Shown here one piece after another: positions 1-10,412 of a DNA stretch of 64,000 nt. The DNA comes from Gonatopus flavifemur (taxonomy: Eukaryota > Arthropoda > Insecta > Hymenoptera > Dryinidae). The DNA is taken from the NCBI GenBank assembly GCA_018340375.1, contig JAFFJZ010000049.1, forward strand, positions 992,001 through 1,056,000, written 5' to 3'. Under the pieces are notes generated by a model, which had not been told where the DNA came from, searched no databases, and worked only from the letters and a program-made list of their open reading frames with translations. Made by a program: the position numbers and the translations under genes. Within the stretch, counting starts at the first letter, position 1; each line of letters begins with the position of its first letter.

Positions 1-211
1 GCTGAGCAGCACTTTACTTCTCACGAAGATGTACGAAAATGGCTCGTTGACTGGTTTACCTCGGAAGAGCAACAGTTCTTCTGGCGCGGAATCCACAAAT
101 TGCCAGAAAGATGGAAAAAATGTATAGATGGCGACGGACGATACTTTGTATCATATCATTACAATAAACGTGTTCTCCCTGTACATTCCGGTTTCATACT
201 TACACACCTGG
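1..211 (+). pseudogene. mariner transposase, 3' end fragment cut by the window edge
   Basis: The first frame reads the C-terminal part of a mariner (DD34D) transposase, including EEQQFFWRGIHKLPERWKK. It is closely similar to the C-terminus of the mariner at 2123-3406. It ends in the same terminal inverted repeat (ACTTACACACCTGG at 198-211), followed by TA at 212-213, the normal mariner target dinucleotide. The 5' part of the element lies outside the window, so integrity cannot be judged. The similarity makes this a second member of the same mariner family. Confidence 0.85.
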
Positions 212-242
212 TATACTATTTTTCGTGACAAGGTGCACGAAC

Positions 243-431
243 TTTGGTTTTCCAAGCCTGTCCTGCGTGCGCAGAGTGAGTGATTCTGACACGGCAGTCG
301 GACCAGTGCGGTAAAGTAATAAGCGTGCGGTAAAGTTACTTCACCGCGCGCTCGTTACTTTCCCGCACTGGTCTGACTCCCGTCTGGGGATCACTCGCTT
401 GACGCACGCAACACATGCTTGGAAAACCGAA
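243..431. repeat. Imperfect palindrome (foldback/MITE-like)
   Basis: A left arm beginning GGTTTTCCAAGC (246) pairs with GCTTGGAAAACC (417-428). The arms are about 80 nt and share CCAGTGCGG(T/G)AAAGTAA near the centre, around 335. No coding content. Target duplication not clear. Confidence 0.7.
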
Positions 432-503
432 TTATACACACGCTGTTGGGGAAAATATTATTGTTCATCACATATTTCGGTGAATAAACATTGGGAACAA
501 AGT

Positions 504-592
504 TTTTTCCTCCCCTCCGGGCGGAAAATGGCAACTTCCTGCCCACTGGCTAGAACGAAGTTGCTATTTGCCGGTCCCGTCGGGTGAAAAAA
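504..592. repeat. Short imperfect palindrome
   Basis: GGCAACTTC (528-536) pairs with GAAGTTGC (557-564). Flanking CCTCCGGGCGG and GGTCCCGTCGGG-type arms pair imperfectly. It sits between two larger palindromes, so 243-726 is almost wholly self-complementary in three blocks. Confidence 0.45.
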
Positions 593-726
593 CGGTATAC
601 ACACCTCGGGCAGTAAAAAAGAAACACTTAGATCACACGTTTGTCGGGCTCAGCTTCGCCTCGGCCGACAATTGTATGTGATCTTAGCAATTTATTATTT
701 TACTGCCCTAGGTGTGTAATATACCA
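593..726. repeat. Palindromic MITE-like element
   Basis: The arm TATACACACCTCGGGCAGTAA (596 onward) pairs with TTACTGCCCTAGGTGTGTAAT (ending 720). GATCACA(C)GTTTGTCGG pairs with CCGACAATTGTATGTGATC across a short GC-rich loop near 655. Arms are about 60 nt. No transposase. Confidence 0.65.
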
Positions 727-1200
727 TTTCATGATCAAGATTCAATATATCTTCTCCTCAAACTCACTGTATCTCAATGAATAATTGACCGATCTTTCCG
801 AAATTTTCACTACGTATCCGTCAATGTCTGTCGAAAATGATGGTATGATTGACAATTGTTACATTTGGAAAATTGTTAACGTAATTGATCGTTTTTCATG
901 CATCGGTGGGACTCACGCCCGGATACCTTCTACGACAAGAAGTATCAAGGGAATTTTAGACTCAAGAGAACTCATTCATATTCTCCATATTCATCTCATC
1001 CATGGATACAGTAACCATGGGATGGAAATTGTTATACAAGCGAATTCAGTATCATTGCATGAAAATCATTCAGTATTAACGAATCACTATCACATACTTC
1101 ATTGTCAAATCCCTTGATGTATTTCTTGTTCGATAATATATTTTTCTTACACAAAATGTGCGGCTTTCGATTCTGGACGTCTACGTATTCTTTATTTTGT
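727..1200. other. Unassigned sequence beyond the Gypsy RNase H
   Basis: An open frame of 110 codons (785-1117, plus) and one of 63 codons (1032-1223, minus) exist, but neither resembles a known family. If the Gypsy element were intact, its integrase and 3' LTR would lie here. I see no HHCC or DDE integrase motifs, so the element is probably truncated near 1200. Confidence 0.4.
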
Positions 1201-2122
1201 GATCGGAGAAAAAAAAATTTCAACTGAAATTCGTCGCGTTGGACAATACTTCCTCGGATTTCCGAGCGCGAGTCTGGTTATTGCATGCGACGCCTCAATT
1301 GTGAATCTTCCTCCCTCTATATATCTTCTAAACTTCTTTATTGTTCATTTCACTGCTAAACACTCTCTTTCCGTTCCCGAGTAATTTTTTCCCGCCTCAT
1401 TGGGTATTCTACTTGCGTATTCTATTACACGTTCCGTTTCATTGTGTTCTTGTGTAATCCCTCTTAATCCCGCAATTGCTCTTAATCCCGTGTCACTTGC
1501 ATCTTTGTGTATGAAGGATGGTTCCGTGGAGTCTGGTTGTTTGAATACTGGTGGTCTTGTGAGTATCTGTTTTATTCCGTTCAATGCTCTGCATTGTTCT
1601 TCTTCCCACTGCTTCCCGCAATTCCCTTCCAACAATCTGTTTATCGGTTCTATTTTTCGTGCAAAATTTTGTGTAAATCTCCTGTACCATTATGTCATTC
1701 CAATTAATCTTCCTATTTGTTCTGGTGTCTTGGGTTGTGTGTAATTCAATATTAATTGTATTTCCTCCGTATCCACGTGTTATCCGTTTCTGCCCACTAT
1801 CTAGCCCAGGTATCCCACTTGTGTGCAGCCGAATCCACATTTCTTCCTGTTCATTATTGAGTTTGCGCTATAATTCTTTGCAGTATAGCTTTCAGCCAGT
1901 GTATCTGTTCTTCTAGTGTTTTCGTTACTATCATTGTGTCATCTAAGTATGCAAATGCGTGTGGTTTTCAGTCTGGTCCGATTAGTCTGTCCATCAGTCT
2001 CTGGAATGTCTCCGGTGCGTTCGTTAGTCCATATGGCATTCTCTCGAATTGGAAGAGTCCTTTCCCTGGTACTGTAGTGCTGTGATGTGTTCGCTGTCTC
2101 GATCTAGTGGAATTTGGAAGCA
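1201..2122 (-). pseudogene. Gypsy pol: reverse transcriptase C-terminal half and RNase H
   Basis: This is the 3' part of the pol gene of a Ty3/Gypsy LTR retrotransposon, on the minus strand. Visible motifs in order are GLFQFERMPYGLTNAPETF (RT), the catalytic YLDD (codons at 1938-1949), a DASDTGL RNase H motif near 1500 and the TERECLAVK block near 1360. Typical Gypsy proteins have these in the same order. The gene is broken: a one-base frame change lies near 2078, just before PGKGLFQF; further frame changes separate the RT and RNase H pieces; and TGA occupies the position of a conserved Trp at 1345-1347. Reading continues weakly to about 1200 and no integrase follows. The RT is interrupted upstream by a mariner insertion (2123-3406). 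Confidence 0.85.
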
Positions 2123-3406
2123 CCAGGTGTGTAAGTATGAAACCGGGATTTTTGTACAGAAAAAACACGTTTATTGTAATGATATGATACGAAGCAGCTT
2201 ATTCGAAGTATTGTCCGTCACTATCTATACATTTTCCCATCTTTCTGGCAATTTGTGGATTCTGCGCCAAAAGAACTGTTGCTCTTTTGAGGCAAACCAG
2301 TCATCGAGCCATTTTCGTACATCTTCGTGAGGAGTAAAGCGCTGCTCAGCGAGTGCGTGTCCCATCGATGCAAACAAGTAGTAATCGTATGGGGCAAGGT
2401 CCGGTGAGTGAGGCGCGTGCTGGAGAATCTCCCAACGGAACGACTCTATCGTTCCCTGGACCTGTTTTGCTTTGTGTGCTGGTGCATTGTCATGCAGCAA
2501 AATCACCTTGTGTTGTCTTCGTTGGTATTCTGGTCGTTTTTCACGCAATACTCGATCCACATCGATCATTTGTTGTCGGTAGCGTTGAGTATTGACAGTT
2601 TCCCCAGGTTTCAGCAGCTCGTAGTAGATGACGTCCTTCTGGTCCCACGAAACACACAGCATTGTCTTTCGTCCGTAGCGGTCAGTCTTGCTGTCGATGT
2701 TGATGGTTCACCCGGAGTAACCCATGACATTTTGCGCTGTGGATTCTCGGAATATATCCACTTTTCATCGCCAGTCATAATTCGATGGAGAAATGACTTT
2801 CTTTGGAACCTGGCGAGCAGCGTTTCACATGATGTTTTGCGGTTTTCCTGCTGTCTTTCGTTGAGTTCATGTGGAAATCATTCCTCCACCTCTTCTATCT
2901 TTCCCATGGCTTTGAACCGAAGGGAGATTGCTTCTCGGGTCACTTTCACTTGATCCGCCAGTTGTTGTTGTGTTTCAGCGTCGTCTTCGTCCAGCAAGGC
3001 TTGCAGGCCAGCGCGCCTAAACTTTTTCAGTGGTCTTCCACGTTCTTCGTTCCTGATGTCAAAATCGCCACTTTTGAACCGTTTGAACCACTCGAAACAC
3101 TGTGTTTCACCGAAAGCATGTTCACCAACCGCCTCCACAAGCATTCGATGTGATTCGGCTGCGGTTTTCCTCAGATGGAAACAGAAGAGTAGTGCTGTCC
3201 GCAAATCGTAATTTGTTAGCACAAGACTCGACGTGTTTATCTCTAATAAACTAATGCTACTGAATGAAACTCGTGGTATTGTGAGTTGGAAATCTTTGTC
3301 GGATATCAATACAATAACAAGACACCGCGCACGTTATGTGTCGGTAACTGCATCGACATCTAGCGCCACCTATGGGCAAATTTCGGTTCCATACTTACAC
3401 ACCTGT
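2123..3406 (-). mobile_element. mariner (DD34D) transposon inserted in Gypsy RT
   Basis: The terminal inverted repeats are CCAGGTGTGTAAGTATGAA (2123 onward) and its complement, ending ACACCTGT at 3406. The length of about 1.28 kb is typical of mariner. The element lies exactly between two contiguous pieces of the Gypsy RT gene. The flanking dinucleotide is CA on both sides (2121-2122 and 3407-3408) instead of the usual TA. Confidence 0.9.
2225..3309 (-). pseudogene. mariner transposase, frameshifted
   Basis: A cut-and-paste transposase of the mariner family. The N-terminal piece (about 3309-2878) carries the helix-turn-helix region with ECFEWFKRF-like CFEWFKRFKSGDFD. A middle piece, in shifted frames, carries TGDEKWIY with the first catalytic Asp near 2790. 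The C-terminal piece (2662-2225) has HDNAPAH and APHSPDLAPYDYYLF. Exactly 34 residues separate the last two catalytic Asp, which defines DD34D. All three acidic residues are present, but frame changes near 2690 and between 2790 and 2880 break the frame. Hence it is a recently dead copy. The N-terminal start is uncertain; the true Met may lie inside the first piece near LRTALLFCF. Confidence 0.88.
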
Positions 3407-3408
3407 CA

Positions 3409-4096
3409 TGCCCGGCTCAGGTCTATTCTTGAGATGTAATTGGCTGTGTCCAATTCATCCAACATGTTCGTCATGCTAGAAATCGGGTATGCATCCTTTT
3501 TGTCCAGTTATTGACGTCCCTAAAATCTATGCAGATTCTGTGAGTCTTGTTCGGTTCCTGTACCATTATGACTGGACTTGACCAGCTGCTGTGGGATGGT
3601 TCAATAATGTTCCCTCGGGACATTTCCGCCACTTCCGTGTGCATGTGCTGTAGTATTTTGAGTGATGTGTTGTACGGGTCTGTTATTTTGGTTCATTCTT
3701 CTCCAATTCTCTCCTATGTTTCACTCATCTTGTGTACTCCAATGTGTCCTCCATTTCTGGTGTCATTTCCTCCACTATTCCTCCTATTTGATTCTTCCCG
3801 TTCCCCCTTAATTGTGTTATGTTGTTGATGAATTCTGTTTTTTGTGTTTGTGTTCCTTTTCCATGTAGAAGTTTATCCATTCCTCCCTCACTCAAGATTG
3901 GTGCATTAGAGTATCATTCCGTGTTTGCTTCTATCTCCGGTGTTCGTGGTGATACTCTCCTTCCGTGTTTTTGTTCTTTCCAGTCGTTCTGGGTTTTTGT
4001 GTTATTTCTTTGTGTGGGTTCCCTCGTGTCTCGTTTTTTGATTTGCATTTGTGTCGGTTGTTCCCCTTTGTTGAATATTATATTTGAATTTTTTCC
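3409..4096 (-). pseudogene. Gypsy pol: RT N-terminal part and linker
   Basis: On the minus strand the piece next to the mariner reads KDAYPISSMTNMLDELD and then YISRIDLSRA. This is the conserved start of a Gypsy RT palm domain, and it is directly continuous with the RT segment on the other side of the mariner. In-frame stops are present upstream (around 3520). The remaining stretch to 4096 is the poorly conserved protease-RT linker and has lost a continuous frame. Confidence 0.7.
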
Positions 4097-4101
4097 CTTC
4101 A

Positions 4102-4219
4102 CAGGGTTGCTAGAGGTCAGGGAGATTCAACGGAATCGATCGATTTCATTGGTAGTCCATAGAATGGAAACGTATGATTGGTCGATTCCGTTGAATTTCC
4201 CTGACTTGTAGCAACCCTG
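4102..4219. mobile_element. 118-bp palindromic MITE with 5-bp target duplication
   Basis: The terminal inverted repeat is CAGGGTTGCTAGAGGTCAGG at the left and its near-complement at the right, ending GCAACCCTG. It is flanked by direct repeats CTTCA at 4097-4101 and 4220-4224. The element is almost fully palindromic, has no coding capacity and is inserted in the Gypsy pol region. CAGGG termini recall hAT-type ends, but the 5-bp duplication is not the usual 8 bp. The class is therefore left open. Confidence 0.85.
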
Positions 4220-4286
4220 CTTCAGGCTATCTACCCCTAATATTAATGTGTAGTGTAGAGTTGAGACTATTCATACTCGCAATGTG

Positions 4287-4398
4287 GGATGGGGGCCAAA
4301 TCAACGAGAACAGTGTTTGAAAAGAGAGAGTGTGAGGTATCTCTCTTCTCAACCAACTTTTCGTTAATTTGATTTTTCGTCAAATTTGGCCCCCATCC
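4287..4398. mobile_element. 112-bp foldback element, GGATGGGGGCCAAAT family, copy 1
   Basis: The terminal inverted repeat is GGATGGGGGCCAAAT / ATTTGGCCCCCATCC. It is flanked by a perfect 8-bp direct repeat GCAATGTG (4279-4286 and 4399-4406). Internal AAAAGAGAGAG and CTCTCTTCTC arms pair. The 8-bp duplication is the hAT hallmark. A second copy lies at 16736-16862. Confidence 0.9.
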
Positions 4399-4399
4399 G

Positions 4400-5579
4400 C
4401 AATGTGTAGTTCTTTCCCTCAATTGTTACTGTGGGCTCGATTATTCCCGTGATTTTCTATCTTGCTGTACTTGCTGTTATCAGCCCTTCGTTTTTCGGTT
4501 CCTCTATTCGTATTTTGGTTTGATCTATGACTTGTAGTATGCTCTCGTCTGCGTATGTATGTGCTGCTCCCGTGTCCATCAGTACGTATGTTTTGTGTTC
4601 CCTATCTGGACTATCATGTATGGTCTTAGGTCAATATGTTCTGAGTTTGTTGAGTGTATAAGTTCGGGTGTTTGATTTATTTTGTTCAAGAGGGTCTCAC
4701 CCAACCGTTTTTCCCTCTTATTCAGTTTTTTTTATTGTTTTGGCGATTCATCCTCCAATGGCCTTGTTCTCCACAGTTGAAACACCCTTTCGGTAATGTT
4801 CCTGTGTTTTTGCTTGTACTTGGGTATTGTTGTGTTTGTTAGTGTCTGTGTTGTTCTTGGTGTTTGGTTTCTCCGATACTGTGCGTTTGGTGGGTATGTG
4901 GGTGTCGGTAATAGTGGTTCTATTGTTCTATTGTTGTCGTATGTTTGTGGATTTTGTATGTTCTAGTTCCAAGGTCATTTCCACTGTGTGTGAGTGTTGT
5001 TGTACCTTGGTGTTGTTCTTGGTTGGATGGGTCTGTCACCCATCCCTGTCCCCCCTGTTTCATCACTTCTAATGTCCTCCCTTTCCTTTCGAGTTGTTCG
5101 CATGTATCAAATTCTTCCCTTTTCATATATAGGTTATATTCTAGTTGTAACTTTTCATAAGCTTCATTCAATTGTTCTTCCAGTGAGTATGGTGGCCAGA
5201 TTTTGGTTGCTATCGATCGGAACCGTATCAAATATTTTGTAATATTTTCGTCTCTTTGTTGTGTGCACTTCTCCAACTCCTCCTCTAATCTCCCCGCGTA
5301 GTTGTGAGCAAAGGAGGTTTCCCTGAGATCTTTTTTCGGATCGCTGTAGATTTTCCCATTTTGGGTGGTTAGTGTATGCCATTCGTACGCTGTGTTGTGT
5401 AATATCCGTGGTGAAAGTACTAGTATTTCTCTGTCTGTGAACGTATATGTGTTTCGTTATTGTGCTAGTTGCAGTGAGAATTGTTCGGAGTCTCCTGTTT
5501 CGTTCCCGCTCAATCCATATTCAGATTCCTTACGAGTGGTCGCGAATTTCTCCGTATTCTGTTCCCTGTGTTATATGGT
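4400..5579 (-). pseudogene. Gypsy gag C-terminal half and protease
   Basis: On the minus strand, reading from 5579 downward, a gag capsid-like segment appears (about 5382-4920). Frame pieces include FDTVPIDSNQNLA and RFRSIATKIWPPYSLEEQ. A single CCHC zinc knuckle follows, with visible core CFNCGEQGHWRMN (about 4746-4787). Its fourth ligand Cys is replaced by Arg (CGC). An aspartic protease active site MDTGAAHTYADES has the DTGA codons at 4565-4576. The order gag, zinc knuckle, protease is normal for Gypsy. Several frame breaks and the lost zinc ligand show the element is inactive. Confidence 0.8.
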
Positions 5580-5613
5580 TTAATCCTGTATAATCATCAT
5601 GAAGTAATCAGTC

Positions 5614-7305
5614 TTATGACTGGTTTGATGAAATCCTCCAATCCTGTCTATTATCCGCTAACCGCTTAATTTCTGCATATCTACGGCAACCCTTATCTTG
5701 TTTAATTTGCTTCATATAACTCAATCTAGGTCTACCTCTTCGAGTTTTACCATTCATTTTTCCTTCCAATATTGTTTGCAATAAGCTATCATGCCTCAAT
5801 GTGTGTCCTATCAGATCACTCCTTCTTTTCACCACCTGTCTCAAGAGACTTCTTCTTTCATTTACCTTCTCAAGTACTTCTTCATTTCTCACTTCCTCTA
5901 TCCACTTTATTCTAAGCATCTTTCTATAACACCACATTTCAAAAGCTTCAAGTCTTCGTTGGTTCGTTTTTCCAATTGTCCAAGCTTAGCAACCATATTA
6001 TGCTGTGCTCCAAACGTAACTCTTCAAGGATTTCTCCCTTACTGCTCAACTGATATGCTTTGAACATAGTAACTGTTTCTTCTGGTGTGAAGCCTGTTTC
6101 CCTTGTGCTATTCTTGCTCTTATATCTCTTTCGCTTTCACCGTTTTCTGTAATTATGCTCCCCAGATGTGTCAATTCTTTGACTCGTGAATTGTCTCTGC
6201 ATCTATTTTGATTTTCGTTCTCCTTGATGTTTTCGCTGTTGTACGAATCATGAATTTTGTTTTGTCCTTATTTATATTCATACAATATTCGTCTAGTAAG
6301 ATTTTTTTCATAGTATTGAGAGTATTTTATAACTCAGCACCACTCGTAGCTAATATGGCTATGTCATCCACAAATCTCAACATGCTTACATTTTCCCCTT
6401 GAATCTGTAATTTCAATTGCACTTGCTCCTCCACTCCGTTCATCGCTTCTTCTGTATACAAATTGAAAATCGATGGCGATAGTGAGCATTCTTGTCTCAC
6501 CCCTCTTCTAATTTGTGCTTCTCCTTTTTGACCCTCTATTTCTATTATCGCGGTTTGATTCTTATTTAATTCATATATTATTCTCCTATCCCTGAAATTG
6601 ATCCCTGCCTTTCTCAAAATCGTAAACATCTTCTCCCAATCAACATAATCGAATGCTTTTTGTATATCTACAAAACCTATATGCACAGACTTTTTTAACT
6701 CTAGACTTTTCTCTACTACTGTTCTCAGTGCTAATATTGCTTCCCGCGTTCCCCTATTTTTTCTGAAACCGAACTGATCTTCTGCTAATCTACTCTCTAT
6801 TTTATTCTCTATCCTCCTGTGAATGATTTTTCTCAGTTTTTTTGAGGCACGTGAAGTTGAACTAATCGTTCTGTAGTTCTTGCATTTGTCTGCTCCTTGT
6901 TTTTTTGGAATGGCGACAATTTTATTCTCCTGGAAATCTTTCGGTACTTCTCCTCTTCCGTACATATCTCCGACCAATACAAAGAGTGCGTCACGAGTTC
7001 TCTGAATGGAGGCTCTGATAAGGTCCGCACTTATGCCATCTATCCCTAGCGTTTCATTATTTTTCAATTCTTTCAAAGCCCTGTCGAATTCTGATCTGAA
7101 AATTGAATCTCCCAATTGTTCTTCATCGACATCTCCCTCCCTCTCTAGGAATCCCATGTTATCGCTCCCTTCACACAGATCTTCCGAATTATTATTCCAT
7201 TGTTCTGTTTTTTCCTCCGTTTTTATCAATTGTCTTCCTAGAAAATTTTTAATCTTCCTGCTTCTAGATTTTATTCGTCCAAAAAATCTCTCAACCATCC
7301 TTTAC
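5614..7305 (-). pseudogene. RTE LINE reverse transcriptase and C-terminal region
   Basis: The minus-strand frame 7298-6327 encodes an LINE reverse transcriptase. Visible blocks are GIDGISADLIRAS, the KNYRTIS block, DQFGFRKNRGTREAIL, the FVDIQKAFD palm motif, RRGVRQECSLSPSIFN, and the catalytic FVDD (codons at about 6357-6368, in place of the commoner YADD). The frame breaks after ATSGAEL. The conserved C-terminal domain resumes at 5937-5614 in another frame, with MWCYRKMLRIKW and RRGRPRLSYMKQI. These are typical of RTE-clade elements. Frame breaks between 6330 and 5937 make this copy inactive. Its upstream part is cut at 7305 by the 9.2-kb element. Confidence 0.85.
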
Positions 7306-7515
7306 CAGGGTGTCTACTGACTTTGCAGTTCAAAATTCCAGTATATTTCCAGTATTTCCAGTATAAATTCTGGCAAAATTCCAGTATCAAAATATAAGTT
7401 ATTGTTAATTCAATCATTTTCATTTCTTCGAGGGTCTTGGACACTTCTAGTGGATATTTAGTAGTAATTGCTGCATATTTATAAAAGCAATAACAAGAAT
7501 CATGATTTCCACGTA

Positions 7516-7794
7516 CACTGAGAGGAATCGCATAGTTGAATATTAGACAGCTAGGAAATATAGTCACCCTAAATAAAAAAGTCAGTTGCGGTAAATAAAT
7601 TTTTTTTGTCACAGCTAAATATTTTATTTACCGCGACCAAATTTTTGTATTCGTAACAAATAAAAAAGTTTATCCAATGGAAATGAAATATTTGGCTGTG
7701 ACAAATAAGATTTATTTACCGCAACTGAATTCTTTATTTAGGGGTACTATATTTCCTAGCTGTCTAATATTCAACTATGCGATTTCTCCGAGTG
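7516..7794. mobile_element. 279-bp foldback MITE with TA flanks
   Basis: The arm CGCATAGTTGAATATTAGAC (left) pairs with GTCTAATATTCAACTATGCG (right). The pairing continues through AGTTGCGGTAAATAAAT and its complement, giving arms of about 100 nt. TA flanks both ends (7514-7515 and 7795-7796), as for Tc1/mariner-derived MITEs. Confidence 0.75.
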
Positions 7795-7796
7795 TA

Positions 7797-8144
7797 TAAA
7801 AGTCGTGATAATATCTTCAAAATTGGGCCATTAGGTTAGGATTTTGAGATATTTAAGGACATTTACTCGAAAAATGCATTTTTTGTTAGTTTTAAGGTCA
7901 TATGTACAGGATGCACAAAATTTCCTCGATCTTTCTCTCCAACTACATCATTTTATACCACTTTTTTCCCCTTCAGAATGAGTTATCAAACGGTTACACT
8001 GGTTGGCAAGCAAACCCTCCCTCAAACAAAATTATCATAAGTATGAAGATTTCAACGCCTCGAATCTCTTCTTGAACCCAGAGGAGTGTTTAGACAATAC
8101 AACAAAATCTATTAATAAATACAAGCCGGCTCAATATATTGTTG
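7797..8144. other. No feature recognised
   Basis: AT-rich sequence inside the 9.2-kb element. I see no coding motif or inverted repeat. Confidence 0.5.
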
Positions 8145-8286
8145 GCACACGGGAAAAAATAATTCACCGTGATAGCTAAAAATTAGCTGTGGTATTAGGT
8201 GTGGTGTTTCGTGTATTTGATATTTTTCGCTATGGTAGCTAATTTTTAGCTATCAAAATATCAACCACATAATTTTTCCCGTGCAC
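8145..8286. repeat. Palindromic MITE-like element
   Basis: Ends CACACGGGAAAAA and TTTTTCCCGTGCAC pair. An inner stem GATAGCTAAAAATTAGCT pairs with AGCTAATTTTTAGCTATC. No coding capacity. Target duplication not clear. Confidence 0.65.
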
Positions 8287-8784
8287 ATGAAAATAATATC
8301 AATACAACAGCTCAAGAGAATTCATTCATATAATTTTGCTCTTACAACAAAATTATTTTACTGCGACAACCATTATTATTTTGCTGGAAGGAAGAAATTA
8401 TTTTGATGAATTTGTTTTGCTTGTTTTATTCGTATTATTTTGATATGTTGAAAAAGTATTGAGACAGCTCGTATTCATCAATAGGATTTTGTGGTGTCAA
8501 CCAAGTCGTTCTCTAAATGCGTTGTCAGGATTTGTTATCACATCTAGATCTTGTGAAATTTTCATATACGTTATATAATATTTCATATATGTTCTGGTAA
8601 GTTATGAAATCTGTCCCAACAGATTGAGCATTCACATTATCACCCCTTTGAGGAATATATTGCTTCCTCGTAGAGCGAAGCTTTGTGATCGTTTCCGAGG
8701 ATCGAAAATTTTTTTGTCTCCAAACTCAAAATCTCTTAGACCAAAATGTTCCTCGAGACTCGTCATATTTTTATCACAGTTGTG

Positions 8785-9155
8785 GACCGAGGTCAGGGTG
8801 GCCCTTATTTTATATATGAAAAATTTATTTTCATTTTTCTTTGTCGACAAGAAAAGTTTTCTGTATTTCCCACTCTTTCATTCTGTTGTACATTATGAGG
8901 GAGTGCTACAGTATTTTTTGAAGAATTTCTTCAAGAGATTAAGACGTCCCTCGCGGCGTTTCAAGTTCAAAACTTAAAGCCCTGTGAGGGCCGTCCTAAT
9001 CTCTTTAGAAAATTATGTAAAAAATAGCGTATCACTCCCTCATGATGTAACACAAAATGAAAGGATGGGACATACAGAAAACTTTTTTATCTACGACAAA
9101 AAATGAAAACACACTTTTTATATATGAAATAAGGGCCACCCTCACCGAGGTGATA
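8785..9155. repeat. 371-bp imperfect palindrome
   Basis: The left arm from CCGAGGTCAGGGTGGCCC (8788 onward) pairs with GGGCCACCCTCACCGAGG (ending about 9151). Pairing continues through TTTTATATATGAAA, AAAGTTTTCTGTAT and ATGAGGGAGTG/CACTCCCTCAT to a centre near 8965. Arms are about 170 nt. Frames within it are not protein-like. Confidence 0.7.
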
Positions 9156-10412
9156 GTGGTCCCATACAAGTTTCATCCCAGTGGGTTGGAAAATTTAGGA
9201 GAAGAATCTTCAGGAATCCACACTGTTTTCCAATACAAACGAGGAAGCCATGTGCCAGTTGGGCAGCGTTTTTTTTTTGGTGGAAAAGTTGCCTTGAACC
9301 AGGGTACCCAAAGTATAATGTAGGAACTAAAACACGAGTTCTAGTGCCGCCTACCACAAGTCTGCGAACTATAGTTCACCTACACAATGATACCTTATAT
9401 CCTTGTGCTGACCCATACCAATAGCGCTCCTGACTTGTAAGTGAGCCAAATTTTCTCGCATATATATATCTATATACGTATTTTTTAGAAAATACGTAAA
9501 ACGTAATATTTTTGACTCATAGGCATGATTGATGACAGTAAAAGTAGAATGCAATTAACGATATTGGAGAAATCAATATATTTTGTATAAAATAATTGGA
9601 ATTGCATTGAAAGTGAGCATATAAATACACAGATTTCGATGGTTGAAGTCGTTTTGAAAAGAATACAAGAAAGTGTATTCATTATTCAACAAAAATTTAT
9701 TCCGCACAATTTAAGGCATTCAAAATCAATTTTTTTAATTATCTGAGAACATGAAAAAATTAATTTCCCTTCTCAAACTTGTGTTGTGGAATTTTAGTTC
9801 ATTACAACAATTCCACATACGGATCCAACGGAATCGTAATTCCAAGTTTTAGAGAAATTCAATCATTGAAAAAATTTATATGCTTTTCCAAGATTTGAAC
9901 TCCAAGATACCTTGCCTACCTATGGGGAACCTATTCAACCTAACCTAACGCCCTAACTGCATGAGCTGAACCGACCTATAAAATCCGGGTACGATAAAAC
10001 GTAAATAAGGAACAAGTCTGATGCAAAAAGAAGAGAGGGGATGCACGACGATGATAGGTGATGACGTCAGATTCTAAGTCAGGATCAAACTTATAAATAT
10101 TGGAACCCTGGGATACGAAATTTTTTTTCGTCTGAAAAAAAGTGTACAATGATGAAGAATACATGAATAAATTATGGGAATCAATTCATGAATAATTCAT
10201 CAAATGATTAATTAATTAGCAATGTATCATGAATAAATTGATATGCTACGACTGAGAAATCAAGGAATACAAATGTATTATGCATAGATTCGGATAAATG
10301 CGGAAAAAAATAACAGGGATTTTGTCCTAATTCATTCGTTTCCCTGTTACAAATACTCCATAAAATCTCAGTGACGAATGGGAAAATGTATAGGTTCCAA
10401 TGGAATATTTGT
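9156..10412. other. Unassigned AT-rich sequence
   Basis: No coding motif or transposon end found. A short CCTAACCTAAC run occurs near 9940 but is far too short to be telomeric. Confidence 0.5.

Noticed and set aside
785..1117. 110-codon plus-strand ORF
   Set aside because: No recognisable motif, no splice or start support, and placed where a decayed Gypsy 3' region is expected on the other strand.
8624..8977. 117-codon ORF overlapping the palindrome at 8785-9155
   Set aside because: The frame runs into a palindromic arm and shows no family motif. Probably chance.
9940..9960. CCTAACCTAAC resembling the insect telomere repeat
   Set aside because: Only two units inside ordinary sequence. No array.
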